In this document: positions 32,480-41,227 of the stretch, piece by piece | How positions within the stretch are numbered: position 1 is the stretch's first letter | Layout: each line of letters opens with the position of its first letter | Source: Robiginitalea marina | GTDB taxonomy: Bacteria > Bacteroidota > Bacteroidia > Flavobacteriales > Flavobacteriaceae | DNA: 41,607 bases | NCBI RefSeq assembly: GCF_024006985.1 | Contig: NZ_JAMXIB010000017.1 | Location: 1-41,607 of the forward strand | Reading direction: 5' to 3' | Program-made: the position numbers and the translations under genes | The notes under the pieces: model-generated | What the model saw: only the letters and a program-made list of their open reading frames with translations | Databases searched by the model: none | What the model was told of the DNA's origin: nothing

Positions 32480-32524
32480 AATCCTGCCCTTAAAAAAGTA
32501 CTTTTAGGGCCTGAAGGAACCTAC

Positions 32525-33670
32525 ATGCTGAACCGGACCCTCCTGCTTTGTCTTTTCGCCCTGTTGCCGGCCTGCAGGGAAACCCCGCCCCATGCCCGGC
32601 AGGAACCCCGGGAGTCGATGCAACCCCGCTATGCAAAAGGATTTTCCGCGGAGCATCGCCCCGATGGGGTTTCCATCCTGACCGTTCGCAATCCCTGGCC
32701 GGGGGCTTCCAGGGAGTTCCGGTATGCCCTGGTCCCCGGCCAGGAGGTCCCCCGCTATACCGGTATGGCCGATAGCCTCGATGCGGTAATCGGGGTCCCG
32801 GTACAACGGGTCGTCCTCACGTCAACCACCCATATTCCTTCTCTTGAAGCCCTGGGCCTGCAGGAGCGCCTGGTGGGCTTCCCCGGCATGGACTATGTCT
32901 CTTCCCCCCTGACCCGGCAGCGGATGGCTGATGGGCTTGTGGAAGAACTGGGGGCAAACGAACACCTGAACACCGAAAAGGTCCTTGCCCTGCAGCCCGA
33001 CCTGGTGATGGGCTTTGGCGTATCCGGGATCCCCCGACACTACCAGGCCATCCAGGCCTCCGGCATCCCTTTGGTACTGAACGGCGACTGGATGGAGGAA
33101 GACCCCCTCGGCAAAGCGGAATGGATCCTCCTTTTTGGCCTGCTCTTCGGGCGCGAACAGGAGGCCGAAAAGGTCTTTAAAACCATTGAAACGGAGTATC
33201 TGGAGGCACGCAGGCTGGCCAGCGGCTCAGAAAACATGCCCACGGTGCTGAGCGGGTCCCTCTACCGCGACGTCTGGTACCTGCCCGGGGGAAACAGCTG
33301 GGCCGCAAGTTTTATCCGCGACTCCCATGCCCGTTACCTCTGGGGCGATACCGGGGAACGGGGAAGCCTTTCCCTTAGCCTGGAAGCCGTCCTGGAGCGC
33401 GCCACCGAAGCGGAGTTCTGGATCGCCCCCTCCCAGTTCGTTTCCTACGGGGAAATGGCAGCGGCAAATCCGCATTACCAACAATTCAGGGCGTTCCGGG
33501 AACGGAAGGTCCTTACCTATGCCCGCAGCCTGGGCCCCGGGAAAGGGATGCTCTATTTCGAACTGGGGCCCAACCGCCCCGACCTGGTCCTCAAAGACCT
33601 CATATACTGGTTCCACCCGGGCCTTTTACCCGACTACGAGCCGGTATTCTTTAAACCGCTAACCGAGTGA
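32525..33670 (+). CDS. btuF: ABC transporter substrate-binding lipoprotein, BtuF-like
   Basis: The 381-residue protein has a lipobox cysteine C17 (LLPAC) and a two-lobed periplasmic-binding fold of the BtuF/FhuD class (PF01497), with VVLTSTTHIPSLEALGL, GLVEELGANEHLNTEKVLALQPDLVMGFG in the first lobe and LYRDVWYLPGGNSWAASFIRD, then FWIAPSQFV in the second. It is expected to capture cobalamin after outer-membrane uptake. ATG 32525 is chosen because the signal peptide begins there. The stop TGA shares four bases with the GTG start of the permease. Substrate assignment depends on the adjacent B12 riboswitch; a siderophore remains possible. Confidence 0.85.
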   Translation: MLNRTLLLCLFALLPACRETPPHARQEPRESMQPRYAKGFSAEHRPDGVSILTVRNPWPGASREFRYALVPGQEVPRYTGMADSLDAVIGVPVQRVVLTSTTHIPSLEALGLQERLVGFPGMDYVSSPLTRQRMADGLVEELGANEHLNTEKVLALQPDLVMGFGVSGIPRHYQAIQASGIPLVLNGDWMEEDPLGKAEWILLFGLLFGREQEAEKVFKTIETEYLEARRLASGSENMPTVLSGSLYRDVWYLPGGNSWAASFIRDSHARYLWGDTGERGSLSLSLEAVLERATEAEFWIAPSQFVSYGEMAAANPHYQQFRAFRERKVLTYARSLGPGKGMLYFELGPNRPDLVLKDLIYWFHPGLLPDYEPVFFKPLTE

Positions 33671-34698
33671 AGCCGTCCGGAAAAACCCCTTTGCTCATGG
33701 CCCTCCTGTTGGTGATGCTAGGGGTGGCCCTTCTGGCCAACCTCAGCCTGGGGTCGGTGTACATCCCGCTGAAAGCTACCCTGGAAATCCTCGCCGGGGG
33801 GGAGGCAGCAAGGGAAAGCTGGGGATACATCATCTGGAACTACCGATTGCCCAAAGCGCTAACCGCCCTGTTGGTCGGCTCCGGACTATCCCTGAGCGGC
33901 CTGCTTATGCAAACCCTCTTCAGGAACCCCCTGGCGGGCCCCTTTGTCCTCGGGGTGAGTTCCGGGGCAAGCCTGGGGGCGGCCCTTCTCATCATGGGCG
34001 CTTCCCTCCTGGCCGGGGGATCATCGGCCTGGCTGGTCAACGATGTTTCCCTGGCCCTGGCCAGCGGTTTTGGGAGCCTGGTGGTACTGCTAACCGTACT
34101 GCTGGTTTCGGCCCGGTTGAAGGATGCCATGGCCCTGCTGATTGTGGGCCTGATGTTTGGGAGCATTACGGCGGCACTGGTAACGGTACTTTCCTATTTC
34201 GCCCCGGCCGAGCAACTGCAACAATACATTTTCTGGTCCTACGGGAGCCTGGGGAACCTGGGGTGGGGCCAACTCGGCCTCCTCGGGGTTTTCTGCCTGG
34301 TGGGAACCGCAATTGGGCTGGGCCTGGTCAAAGCCCTCAATGCCCTGTTGCTGGGTGAAAAATACGCCCAAAGCCTTGGGATCTCACTTTCCCGGACACG
34401 GGCCTGGATCATCCTGGGCACGGGCCTGTTGGCCGGCGGGATCACTGCCTTTGCCGGCCCGATTGCGTTCATCGGCCTGGCGGTGCCGCACCTTACCCGA
34501 CAGCTCCTCAGAAGCCAGGACCACCGTGTACTTTTGCCAGGGGTGCTCCTTTACGGGGGCATCCTGATGCTGTTCTGCGACCTGGTGGCCCAACTCCCCT
34601 TTTCGGCTTACGTGCTTCCGATCAATGCCATTACCTCCCTGGTTGGGGCCCCGGTGGTGATCTGGCTGCTCGTCAGGCGGAGGCGGATGATATTTTAA
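33667..34698 (+). CDS. btuC: FecCD/BtuC-family ABC transporter permease
   Basis: The 343-residue protein has about ten membrane segments and the family motifs NPLAGPFVLGVSSGASLGAAL (about 79-99) and GPIAFIGLAVPHLTR, plus the C-terminal AYVLPINAITSLVGAPVVIWLLVRRR. It forms the transmembrane dimer for cobalamin or siderophore import. It starts with GTG at 33667, overlapping the stop of the binding-protein gene in GTGA, so they are translationally coupled. The ATPase gene follows after 84 bases. Confidence 0.92.
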   Translation: MKPSGKTPLLMALLLVMLGVALLANLSLGSVYIPLKATLEILAGGEAARESWGYIIWNYRLPKALTALLVGSGLSLSGLLMQTLFRNPLAGPFVLGVSSGASLGAALLIMGASLLAGGSSAWLVNDVSLALASGFGSLVVLLTVLLVSARLKDAMALLIVGLMFGSITAALVTVLSYFAPAEQLQQYIFWSYGSLGNLGWGQLGLLGVFCLVGTAIGLGLVKALNALLLGEKYAQSLGISLSRTRAWIILGTGLLAGGITAFAGPIAFIGLAVPHLTRQLLRSQDHRVLLPGVLLYGGILMLFCDLVAQLPFSAYVLPINAITSLVGAPVVIWLLVRRRRMIF

Positions 34699-34782
34699 GC
34701 CCCGACGGGACCGGTATTAGGATTTTAGGCCTGCAGCGGCTACTTTCGCAAGATGCCACAGGGCTGCTACCATTCCCCATCC

Positions 34783-35583
34783 ATGAATCAGGAACCCCAT
34801 CCAAACGAACTCCCCCTTCAGGTGCTGGACCTGCAGATCGGCTACAGGGATAAACGGAGGGAGGTCAGGCTTTCCGGTGCCCTTCGCTTCGGGCTGCCCA
34901 GGGGAAGCCTCAATGCGGTGGTCGGGGTTAACGGGGTAGGGAAATCGACCCTGCTGCGGACCCTTTCCGGGATGCACCCCCCCCTCTCCGGGGAGCTCCT
35001 GATTGAGGGGACGCCTCTGGAGAAACTCCCCCTCGAAAGGAGGGCCCAGCTGCTGAGCATTGTGCTGACCGAACCCCTGGCCTCCCAGCACCTCCGCGTC
35101 AGGGAACTGGTAGGCCTGGGTAGGTATCCCTACACGAACTGGCTGGGCCAGCTAAGCCCCGAAGATTTGAAGGGGGTGGAAGAAGCCCTGCGAAAAATGG
35201 AGCTGGAGGCCATTGCAGGGCAACCCTGCCATACCCTGAGCGATGGCCAGCTGCAACGGGCACTGATCGCAAGGGCCCTGGCCCAGGACACGCCCCTGAT
35301 GCTCCTCGACGAACCCACTACCCACCTCGACCTTTACCACAAGGTAAAAATCCTGAAGCTCCTGAAGGAAATCGCACACAGCACCCGGAAAACCATCCTT
35401 TTTTCGACGCATGAGATCGGGCTGGCCATTCAATTGTGCGATCAGATCCTGGTCCTGCAGCCGGCAACCGCCCGTTTCGGGACGCCTTGCGAACTTATTG
35501 AAGCGGGCTGTTTCGAAGCCCTGTTTCCGGCCGACACCATCCGTTTCGATGCCGAAAGCGGGTATTTCAGGGTAACGAAGTAA
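34783..35583 (+). CDS. btuD: ABC transporter ATP-binding protein, BtuD-like
   Basis: The 266-residue ATPase shows Walker A GVNGVGKST (48-56), the signature LSDGQ (151-155, a variant of LSGGQ), Walker B LMLLDEP (171-177) and the switch His H209. The layout is that of FecE/BtuD-type import ATPases. ATG 34783 is preferred; an earlier ATG at 34753 lies just behind a -7-like TACTTTCG (34741-34748) and would lie at or before the expected transcription start. So the gene may have its own internal promoter in addition to reading from upstream. Confidence 0.9.
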   Translation: MNQEPHPNELPLQVLDLQIGYRDKRREVRLSGALRFGLPRGSLNAVVGVNGVGKSTLLRTLSGMHPPLSGELLIEGTPLEKLPLERRAQLLSIVLTEPLASQHLRVRELVGLGRYPYTNWLGQLSPEDLKGVEEALRKMELEAIAGQPCHTLSDGQLQRALIARALAQDTPLMLLDEPTTHLDLYHKVKILKLLKEIAHSTRKTILFSTHEIGLAIQLCDQILVLQPATARFGTPCELIEAGCFEALFPADTIRFDAESGYFRVTK

Positions 35584-35644
35584 GGTGCCGTTGCTGCTTT
35601 TATTCTACGGTCTTCTTCCTATCTTTACACAAAGCATCCAGTTT

Positions 35645-36988
35645 ATGAACGAGTATTGGATTATGGCCCTGCTATCCGCCGTCTTTCTGGCGGGGGGGTT
35701 CCTGCTTGGGTCCTATATCGCCCGCCTCAAGATCCAGTCTGCCCAGAGCACCCTGCGGGAGCGGGAACAGCAACTGGGGAAAAACCTGGAGCTGCTCGGA
35801 GAGGAACTGCATAAATCCAGGGAACAATGGCAGGCCGTTCAACTGGAAAAGGAGCGCCTGGGCCACGAATTGGTCCGTAAAGAGGCCGAGGTGGAAAAAC
35901 TCCAGGAAAAACATAGGGAACAAAAGGAGGAAATCCTCCGGTTGCAGGAAACATTTACCAGGGAATTTGAAAACCTGGCCAATAAAATCCTCGAGGAGAA
36001 AAGTACCAGGTTCACCGAGCAGAACCAACACAACATAAAAAACATCCTGTTGCCCCTGCAGGAGCGCATCCAGCGATTCGAAAGCAAAGTGGAGGAGACC
36101 CGCAAGGAAAACTACGGCATCCACCAGGCCCTGAAGGAGCAGCTGATGAACCTGCAGAGCCAGAACCTCAAAATCACCCGGGAGGCCGAAAACCTGACCC
36201 GGGCCCTCAAAGGGGACAGCAAGATGCAGGGGAACTGGGGGGAACTGGTTTTAGAGCGCGTCCTGGAAAAATCGGGCCTTGAAAAAGACCGGGAATATTC
36301 GGTGCAGCAAAGCTTCCAGCGCGAGGACGGGGGTCGTTCCATGCCGGATGTAATCATCCACCTGCCCAACGGGAACAAGATGGTTGTGGACTCCAAAGTG
36401 TCGCTGACCGATTACGAACGCTTTGTCAACGCCGAGGAAACCCTTCGGGAAACGCACCTGAAAGACCATGTGAACTCCCTCAAAAGGCATGTGGAGCAGC
36501 TTTCTGCAAAAAAATACGAGGACCTCTACGAAATGGAGAGCCCCGATTTCGTACTTATGTTCGTCCCCATTGAAACAGCCTTTTCCATCGCCATCAACGC
36601 CGAACCGGATTTATACAACCGCGCTTTTGAACGAAACATCGTCATCGTTACCCCTTCCACCCTTTTGGCCACCCTGCGCACCATCGACAGCATGTGGAGC
36701 AATGAGAAACAACAGCGGAATGCCATTGAGATCGCCCGGCAGGCCGGGGCCCTGTACGACAAGTTCGAGGGGTTGGTCTCCGACCTCACCCGGGTGGGGA
36801 AAAAGATGGACGAAGCCAAAACCGAATACCGCGGGGCCATGAACAAGCTGGTGGAAGGTCGGGGTAACATAATTGTCAGCATTGAAAAACTGCGAAAAAT
36901 GGGGGCGAAGGCCAAAAAGTCGCTCCCGGAACCCATCCTGAAACGCGCCGAGGAAACGGACGAAGAAGGAGAAAGGGAAGCCGAGTAG
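35645..36988 (+). CDS. rmuC: DNA recombination protein RmuC
   Basis: The 447-residue protein has an N-terminal membrane segment (about 6-24), a long coiled coil (about 30-150, rich in Glu, Gln and Lys), and a RmuC domain with KGDSKMQGNWGELVLERVLEKSGL, MPDVIIHLPNGNKMVVDSKVSLTDYERF, and FVLMFVPIETAF followed by VTPSTLLATLRTI. RmuC limits inversion of short inverted repeats and is thought to be nuclease-related (PD-(D/E)xK-like). ATG 35645 is chosen because the membrane anchor follows it. A TATCTTTA -7-like element is at 35620-35627. Confidence 0.95.
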   Translation: MNEYWIMALLSAVFLAGGFLLGSYIARLKIQSAQSTLREREQQLGKNLELLGEELHKSREQWQAVQLEKERLGHELVRKEAEVEKLQEKHREQKEEILRLQETFTREFENLANKILEEKSTRFTEQNQHNIKNILLPLQERIQRFESKVEETRKENYGIHQALKEQLMNLQSQNLKITREAENLTRALKGDSKMQGNWGELVLERVLEKSGLEKDREYSVQQSFQREDGGRSMPDVIIHLPNGNKMVVDSKVSLTDYERFVNAEETLRETHLKDHVNSLKRHVEQLSAKKYEDLYEMESPDFVLMFVPIETAFSIAINAEPDLYNRAFERNIVIVTPSTLLATLRTIDSMWSNEKQQRNAIEIARQAGALYDKFEGLVSDLTRVGKKMDEAKTEYRGAMNKLVEGRGNIIVSIEKLRKMGAKAKKSLPEPILKRAEETDEEGEREAE

Positions 36989-37013
36989 TAATCAACCTTT
37001 TAAAACCATTAGA

Positions 37014-37421
37014 ATGTTCAAAAAAACCGTTCTCAAAATCGTTTTGATCCTGGCCGTCATGGTCGCAGGGGTCTTTGTTTTTTTGTATTACGCCACCTAC
37101 AGCGAAGGGGTGCGTTCGGGCGAGCTGATCAAATTCAGCCGAAAGGGCGTCCTTATGAAAACCTGGGAAGGGGAAGTAAGCCAGGGGATTTCCGGCGCCC
37201 AGATTTTTTCCTTTTCCGTACTCGACCGGGACCAGGAGGTCATCCAGGCCCTGAAGGAAGCGGAAGGGAAGTATGTAAAACTCGATTACGAGGAACGCTT
37301 CGCCACCTTCCCGTGGTGGGGCGATTCCAAATACTTCATTACCGGGGTGCAGGTCACCCAGTCTCCCCACGTTCAAAAATTCGGCAATAATAAGGGGGAG
37401 CAGGACGGGGACAATAACTAA
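37014..37421 (+). CDS. Small membrane-anchored protein of unknown function next to pentose phosphate genes
   Basis: The 135-residue protein has one N-terminal transmembrane segment (about 6-26) followed by a compact beta-rich domain with YSEGVRSGELIKFSRKGVLMKTWEGE, FSFSVLDRDQEVIQAL and KYVKLDYEERF. The pattern is well conserved as I recall in flavobacteria, where such proteins have been labelled 6-phosphogluconate dehydrogenase; it has no Rossmann motif and cannot be that enzyme. Its stop codon interleaves with that of the convergent pgl gene (TAA 37419-37421, with pgl stop at 37418-37420). It follows rmuC by 25 bases, so it may be co-transcribed with rmuC. Confidence 0.83.
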   Translation: MFKKTVLKIVLILAVMVAGVFVFLYYATYSEGVRSGELIKFSRKGVLMKTWEGEVSQGISGAQIFSFSVLDRDQEVIQALKEAEGKYVKLDYEERFATFPWWGDSKYFITGVQVTQSPHVQKFGNNKGEQDGDNN

Positions 37422-38131
37422 GGCAGCAGCGCGGCTGCATCGGCGTCCAGCAGCCACAGGAGCTTCCCGCTTTTGGGGGCCACCCGGGAAGCCGGATACT
37501 TTTCCGACCCCTCAAGGCCGCGGCTGATCTCCAGGACCCGTTCGGCCTTGTTTCGGCCGGTCACCAAAAAAACAACCCGGGTGGCCTGGTTGATCACGCC
37601 CCCGGTTAGGCTGATACGGTGCTGGCCGCTCCCGGGGTGGGTAGCCACGACACAGCAGTCCGGGGCATCCCACAAATGGGCCTCATGCGGGAAGATCGAT
37701 GCCGTATGCCCGTCTTCGCCCAGGCCCAGGACCACAAGGTCCAGGACAGGCCATCCCCCGCTGGCCGGGAGAGTTTTCCTAAGTACCTGCCCGTAGCGCC
37801 CCGCTTCCTGCCCGGGGGGGGCCTCCCCACGGATCCTGTAGATCTGCCCCTCCGGAACCCCAACCTTTCGCAACAGGTGTTTATGGGTCATCCCGTAGTT
37901 GCTGTCGGGGTGGCCAGGGGGCACGCAGCGTTCGTCGCCCCAGTAGAAAGATAGTTCTTCCCAGGGCAAGGTGTCGCGATAGCTTTCGGAGAGGACGTCA
38001 AACCAGATTTTTGGGGTGCTGCCCCCGGAGAGTGCCAGGGACTTCAGGCCATCTTCCCGGTTCCAGGCCACCAGGCGGTCCGAAAGGGCCCTGGCAACTT
38101 CAAGTTTGGAATCGTAAACCGCTATTTCCAT
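37418..38131 (-). CDS. pgl: 6-Phosphogluconolactonase
   Basis: Pgl hydrolyses 6-phosphogluconolactone to 6-phosphogluconate, the second step of the oxidative pentose phosphate pathway. The 237-residue protein shows LALSGGSTPKIWF (about 33-45), the conserved WGDERCVP segment, and VVLGLGEDGHTASIFP with the catalytic His. It belongs to the bacterial DevB/SOL-type family. It begins 3 bases after the zwf stop, so zwf and pgl form one leftward operon. It ends in a 4-base overlap with the convergent small-protein gene. Confidence 0.96.
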   Translation of the reverse strand: MEIAVYDSKLEVARALSDRLVAWNREDGLKSLALSGGSTPKIWFDVLSESYRDTLPWEELSFYWGDERCVPPGHPDSNYGMTHKHLLRKVGVPEGQIYRIRGEAPPGQEAGRYGQVLRKTLPASGGWPVLDLVVLGLGEDGHTASIFPHEAHLWDAPDCCVVATHPGSGQHRISLTGGVINQATRVVFLVTGRNKAERVLEISRGLEGSEKYPASRVAPKSGKLLWLLDADAAALLP

Positions 38132-38134
38132 AGA

Positions 38135-39661
38135 TCAGGATATCACACAGAAGGCCGGGTCGTCCCGCAGGTGTTCCCCGGGGTTACGCCACCCGAAATC
38201 CCCTTCGATAAGTTCGTCGGCATTCTTAGGGCCCCACATCCCGGAGGAATACCCGTAAGTGACCACATCTTCCCCATGCTGCCAGTATTTCAGGATGGGG
38301 TCCACAAACTTCCAGGCTGCCTCCACTTCATCAGCCCGGGCGTAAAGGGTGGCGTCTCCGTTCATGGCGTCGAGCAACAACCGTTCATAGGGCTCCATGA
38401 CCGTCACCTGGCCGAGGTCGGAATAATAGAAATCCAGGTTGGCCCTGGCCACTTCAAAACCCTGGCCGGGAACCTTCACCCCAAATTTTATCGCCATCCC
38501 CTCGTTGGGCTGGATCCGGATGATCAGCTTATTGTCGTACTGCTCCATGCCGGAGCCCCGGAAAATCTGGTGGTGCGGGGTCTTGAAGTGGATCACCACT
38601 TCGGTCACCTTGGTCGGCATGCGTTTGGCCGTGCGGACGTAGAACGGGACGCCTGACCACCTCCAATTGTCGACGTAGAACTTGATGGCCGCATAGGTCT
38701 CAGTAGTCGATTGGGGGTCCACACCTTCTTCTTCCCGGTAGCCTACCGCCTGTTCCCCATTGCAGCTCCCGGCAAGGTACTGCCCCCGTATGGTATGGCT
38801 GAAGAGCACTTTGGGGTCAGTCATGACCCGAAGGGATTTGAGGGCCTTAACTTTTTCGTTGCGGATTTCCTCGGGCTGCGGCCCGATAGGGGGTTCCATA
38901 ACCACCAGGGAGACGATCTGCAGGAGGTGGTTCTGAAACATATCGCGCAGCGCCCCCGACCTTTCGTAGTAACCGCCCCGCTTGCCCACCCCTTCGCTTT
39001 CCGCATTGGTGATTTCCACATGGCGGATGTAGTTGCGGTTCCATAGCGGTTCAAAAATACTGTTGGCAAATCGGGTCACCAACAAGTTTTGGACCGTTTC
39101 CTTCCCAAGGTAGTGGTCGATCCGGTAGATCTGGGATTCCTCGCAATACTGCTGGAGTTCCCTGTTGAGTTCCCGGGCCGATTCCAGGTCATACCCAAAG
39201 GGTTTTTCCACAATAAGCCGCCGGTATGAATCCAACTCCTCCAACAGGCCGCGGGCATGGAGGTTTTTCGCAATAGTTCCGTAAAGGGAGGGTGGGGTGG
39301 AAAAATAGAAGATCACATTTCCCGCGACACCCTGATCGGCATCCAGAGCAAGGATGCGGTCTTTCAGGGGGCCGTAATCCGTATCATAGGAATCCCCCAG
39401 GTCGTGGTAAAACACCCTTTCGGAGAATTCCTTTCGCAGGCCAAAGTTCCCGATGGTCTGCGGGATGAATTTGTTCTTTAAAACCATCCGTTCCCTGAAG
39501 GAGGCGTCATCGCCCGTACTGCGGCTCACCCCGAGCACCGTAAAACGCGGGGACAGGTGCTTCCCCTGGAACAGGTTGAAGAGGGCAGGAATCAGCTTGC
39601 GTTCGGTCAGGTCACCGGAAGCGCCGAAAATGACTAAAAGCTGGTTGGGGATTTTATTCAT
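38135..39661 (-). CDS. zwf: Glucose-6-phosphate 1-dehydrogenase
   Basis: Zwf oxidises glucose 6-phosphate to 6-phosphogluconolactone, reducing NADP. The 508-residue protein shows the dinucleotide motif FGASGDLTERK (12-22), EKPFG (152-156), and the active-site RIDHYLGKE (180-188) with the catalytic His. Length is normal. ATG 39661 is chosen over a GTG three codons upstream. It leads the zwf-pgl operon and diverges from gnd over 130 bases, in which no perfect TAnnTTTG element is obvious on either strand. Confidence 0.98.
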   Translation of the reverse strand: MNKIPNQLLVIFGASGDLTERKLIPALFNLFQGKHLSPRFTVLGVSRSTGDDASFRERMVLKNKFIPQTIGNFGLRKEFSERVFYHDLGDSYDTDYGPLKDRILALDADQGVAGNVIFYFSTPPSLYGTIAKNLHARGLLEELDSYRRLIVEKPFGYDLESARELNRELQQYCEESQIYRIDHYLGKETVQNLLVTRFANSIFEPLWNRNYIRHVEITNAESEGVGKRGGYYERSGALRDMFQNHLLQIVSLVVMEPPIGPQPEEIRNEKVKALKSLRVMTDPKVLFSHTIRGQYLAGSCNGEQAVGYREEEGVDPQSTTETYAAIKFYVDNWRWSGVPFYVRTAKRMPTKVTEVVIHFKTPHHQIFRGSGMEQYDNKLIIRIQPNEGMAIKFGVKVPGQGFEVARANLDFYYSDLGQVTVMEPYERLLLDAMNGDATLYARADEVEAAWKFVDPILKYWQHGEDVVTYGYSSGMWGPKNADELIEGDFGWRNPGEHLRDDPAFCVIS

Positions 39662-39791
39662 GCCTGTCACTGGTCCCTTCCGCCCGGGATACCTGAAACT
39701 AGATATTTTGAGCTATTTTTGGGGGATTCCTGGCGAAGATAGAATTAATTTGGCTGCGGAAAAAATCGATCTGAATAACCCATCACCACCT

Positions 39792-41225
39792 ATGGACACC
39801 CATACACCACCCAGGGAACCTTTTTTTGAATTCGGCTTGATTGGCCTGGGGGTCATGGGCAGGAATTTTATCCTGAACGTAGCCGAAAACGGGTTTCGGG
39901 CCCTGGGCTACGACCTGGATCCGGAAAAGGCCGGGGCCCTTGAGCAAGAGGGGCAGCAGGTGGGCCAGGTTGCCGCTACCACTGACCTTTCAGAATTCGT
40001 CCAAAGGCTGGAACGCCCGCGGAAAATAATGCTGCTGGTTCCTGCCGGCGCGGTGGTGGACCAGGTCCTCGACCAGCTATTGCAGGTCCTGGAACCCGGC
40101 GATATCGTGGTGGATGGCGGAAATTCTTATTTTACCGATACGGACCGAAGGGAAGCCCGGCTCAGGGAGGCAGGCCTACATTATTTTGGGGCAGGGGTTT
40201 CAGGCGGGGCCGAAGGGGCCCGGCGGGGCCCGAGCATTATGCCGGGGGGGGCTCCCGGGGTATACGAAGCCCTGCGCCCGGTATTCGAGGCCGTCGCCGC
40301 CAAATTCAGGGGAGAACCCTGCGTGGCCTACCTCGGCCCGGGTTCCGCAGGAAATTATGTAAAAATGGTCCATAATGGGATCGAGTACGGGCTTATGCAG
40401 CTCACGGCAGAGTGCTACCAGGTCCTCACTGCGCTTGGGGGATTTTCCAACCGGGACCTCAGCAAACTCTTCCACCGCTGGAACCAGGGGCGGCTCCAAT
40501 CGTTCCTGGTCGAAATTACCGCAGAAATCTTCCAACAGCCTGACCCGCTGGGTGATGGGGACCTCATTGACCGGATACTCGACAAAGCCCGGCAGAAAGG
40601 AACCGGGAAATGGACCTCCCAGAATGCCATGGACCTGGGCATCCCGGTGCCCACCATCGACATTGCTGTGACCACCCGCGCCATCTCGGCCCTCAAACCG
40701 GCGCGTCAGCAAGGCGAAGGGCAATACCCGAAACCAGAACCGCAGACCGTGCCGGCCGACCTCCTGGAAACCGACTGTGAGGCCGCCCTGTATTTCGGCT
40801 TCCTGATGACCTATGCCCAGGGCCTGCACCAGTTATCGGCAGCCTCGGCAGAATACGGATACGGGCTTAACCTGGCCACGGTTGCCCGGATCTGGCGGGC
40901 CGGGTGTATTATAAGGGCGGCTGCCCTGGATGCGATTTCAGGGGCCTATGAGGAGGACCCTGGCCTGGAAAACCTCCTGCTTTCGAAACGATTTGTACCG
41001 GAAATTATCGCCTGTCTTCCAGCGGCCCGGGCCCTGCTGGTGCGGGCCATCGCGCAGGGGATCCCCATGCCTGCCCTTTCAGCCTCCCTTTCTTATTTTG
41101 ATGCCATGACCACGGCTAGGCTACCCATGAACCTGGTGCAGGCGCAGCGCGACTACTTCGGTTCCCACACCTATGAGCGGACCGACCGGGAAGGGGCCTT
41201 CCATACCCACTGGAAGAAAACCTAA
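39792..41225 (+). CDS. gnd: 6-Phosphogluconate dehydrogenase, decarboxylating
   Basis: Gnd converts 6-phosphogluconate to ribulose 5-phosphate and CO2 with reduction of NADP. The 477-residue protein shows the Rossmann motif GLIGLGVMGRN (15-25), GGNSYFTDT (109-117), VSGGAEGARRGPSIMPGG (136-153), and the catalytic KMVHNGIEYG (191-200) with Lys191 and Asn195. Length and motifs match the long (E. coli-like) form. ATG 39792 is chosen because the reading frame upstream has no homology. It is divergent from zwf-pgl, and an 82-bp repeat array begins three bases after its stop codon. Confidence 0.98.
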   Translation: MDTHTPPREPFFEFGLIGLGVMGRNFILNVAENGFRALGYDLDPEKAGALEQEGQQVGQVAATTDLSEFVQRLERPRKIMLLVPAGAVVDQVLDQLLQVLEPGDIVVDGGNSYFTDTDRREARLREAGLHYFGAGVSGGAEGARRGPSIMPGGAPGVYEALRPVFEAVAAKFRGEPCVAYLGPGSAGNYVKMVHNGIEYGLMQLTAECYQVLTALGGFSNRDLSKLFHRWNQGRLQSFLVEITAEIFQQPDPLGDGDLIDRILDKARQKGTGKWTSQNAMDLGIPVPTIDIAVTTRAISALKPARQQGEGQYPKPEPQTVPADLLETDCEAALYFGFLMTYAQGLHQLSAASAEYGYGLNLATVARIWRAGCIIRAAALDAISGAYEEDPGLENLLLSKRFVPEIIACLPAARALLVRAIAQGIPMPALSASLSYFDAMTTARLPMNLVQAQRDYFGSHTYERTDREGAFHTHWKKT

Positions 41226-41227
41226 GG

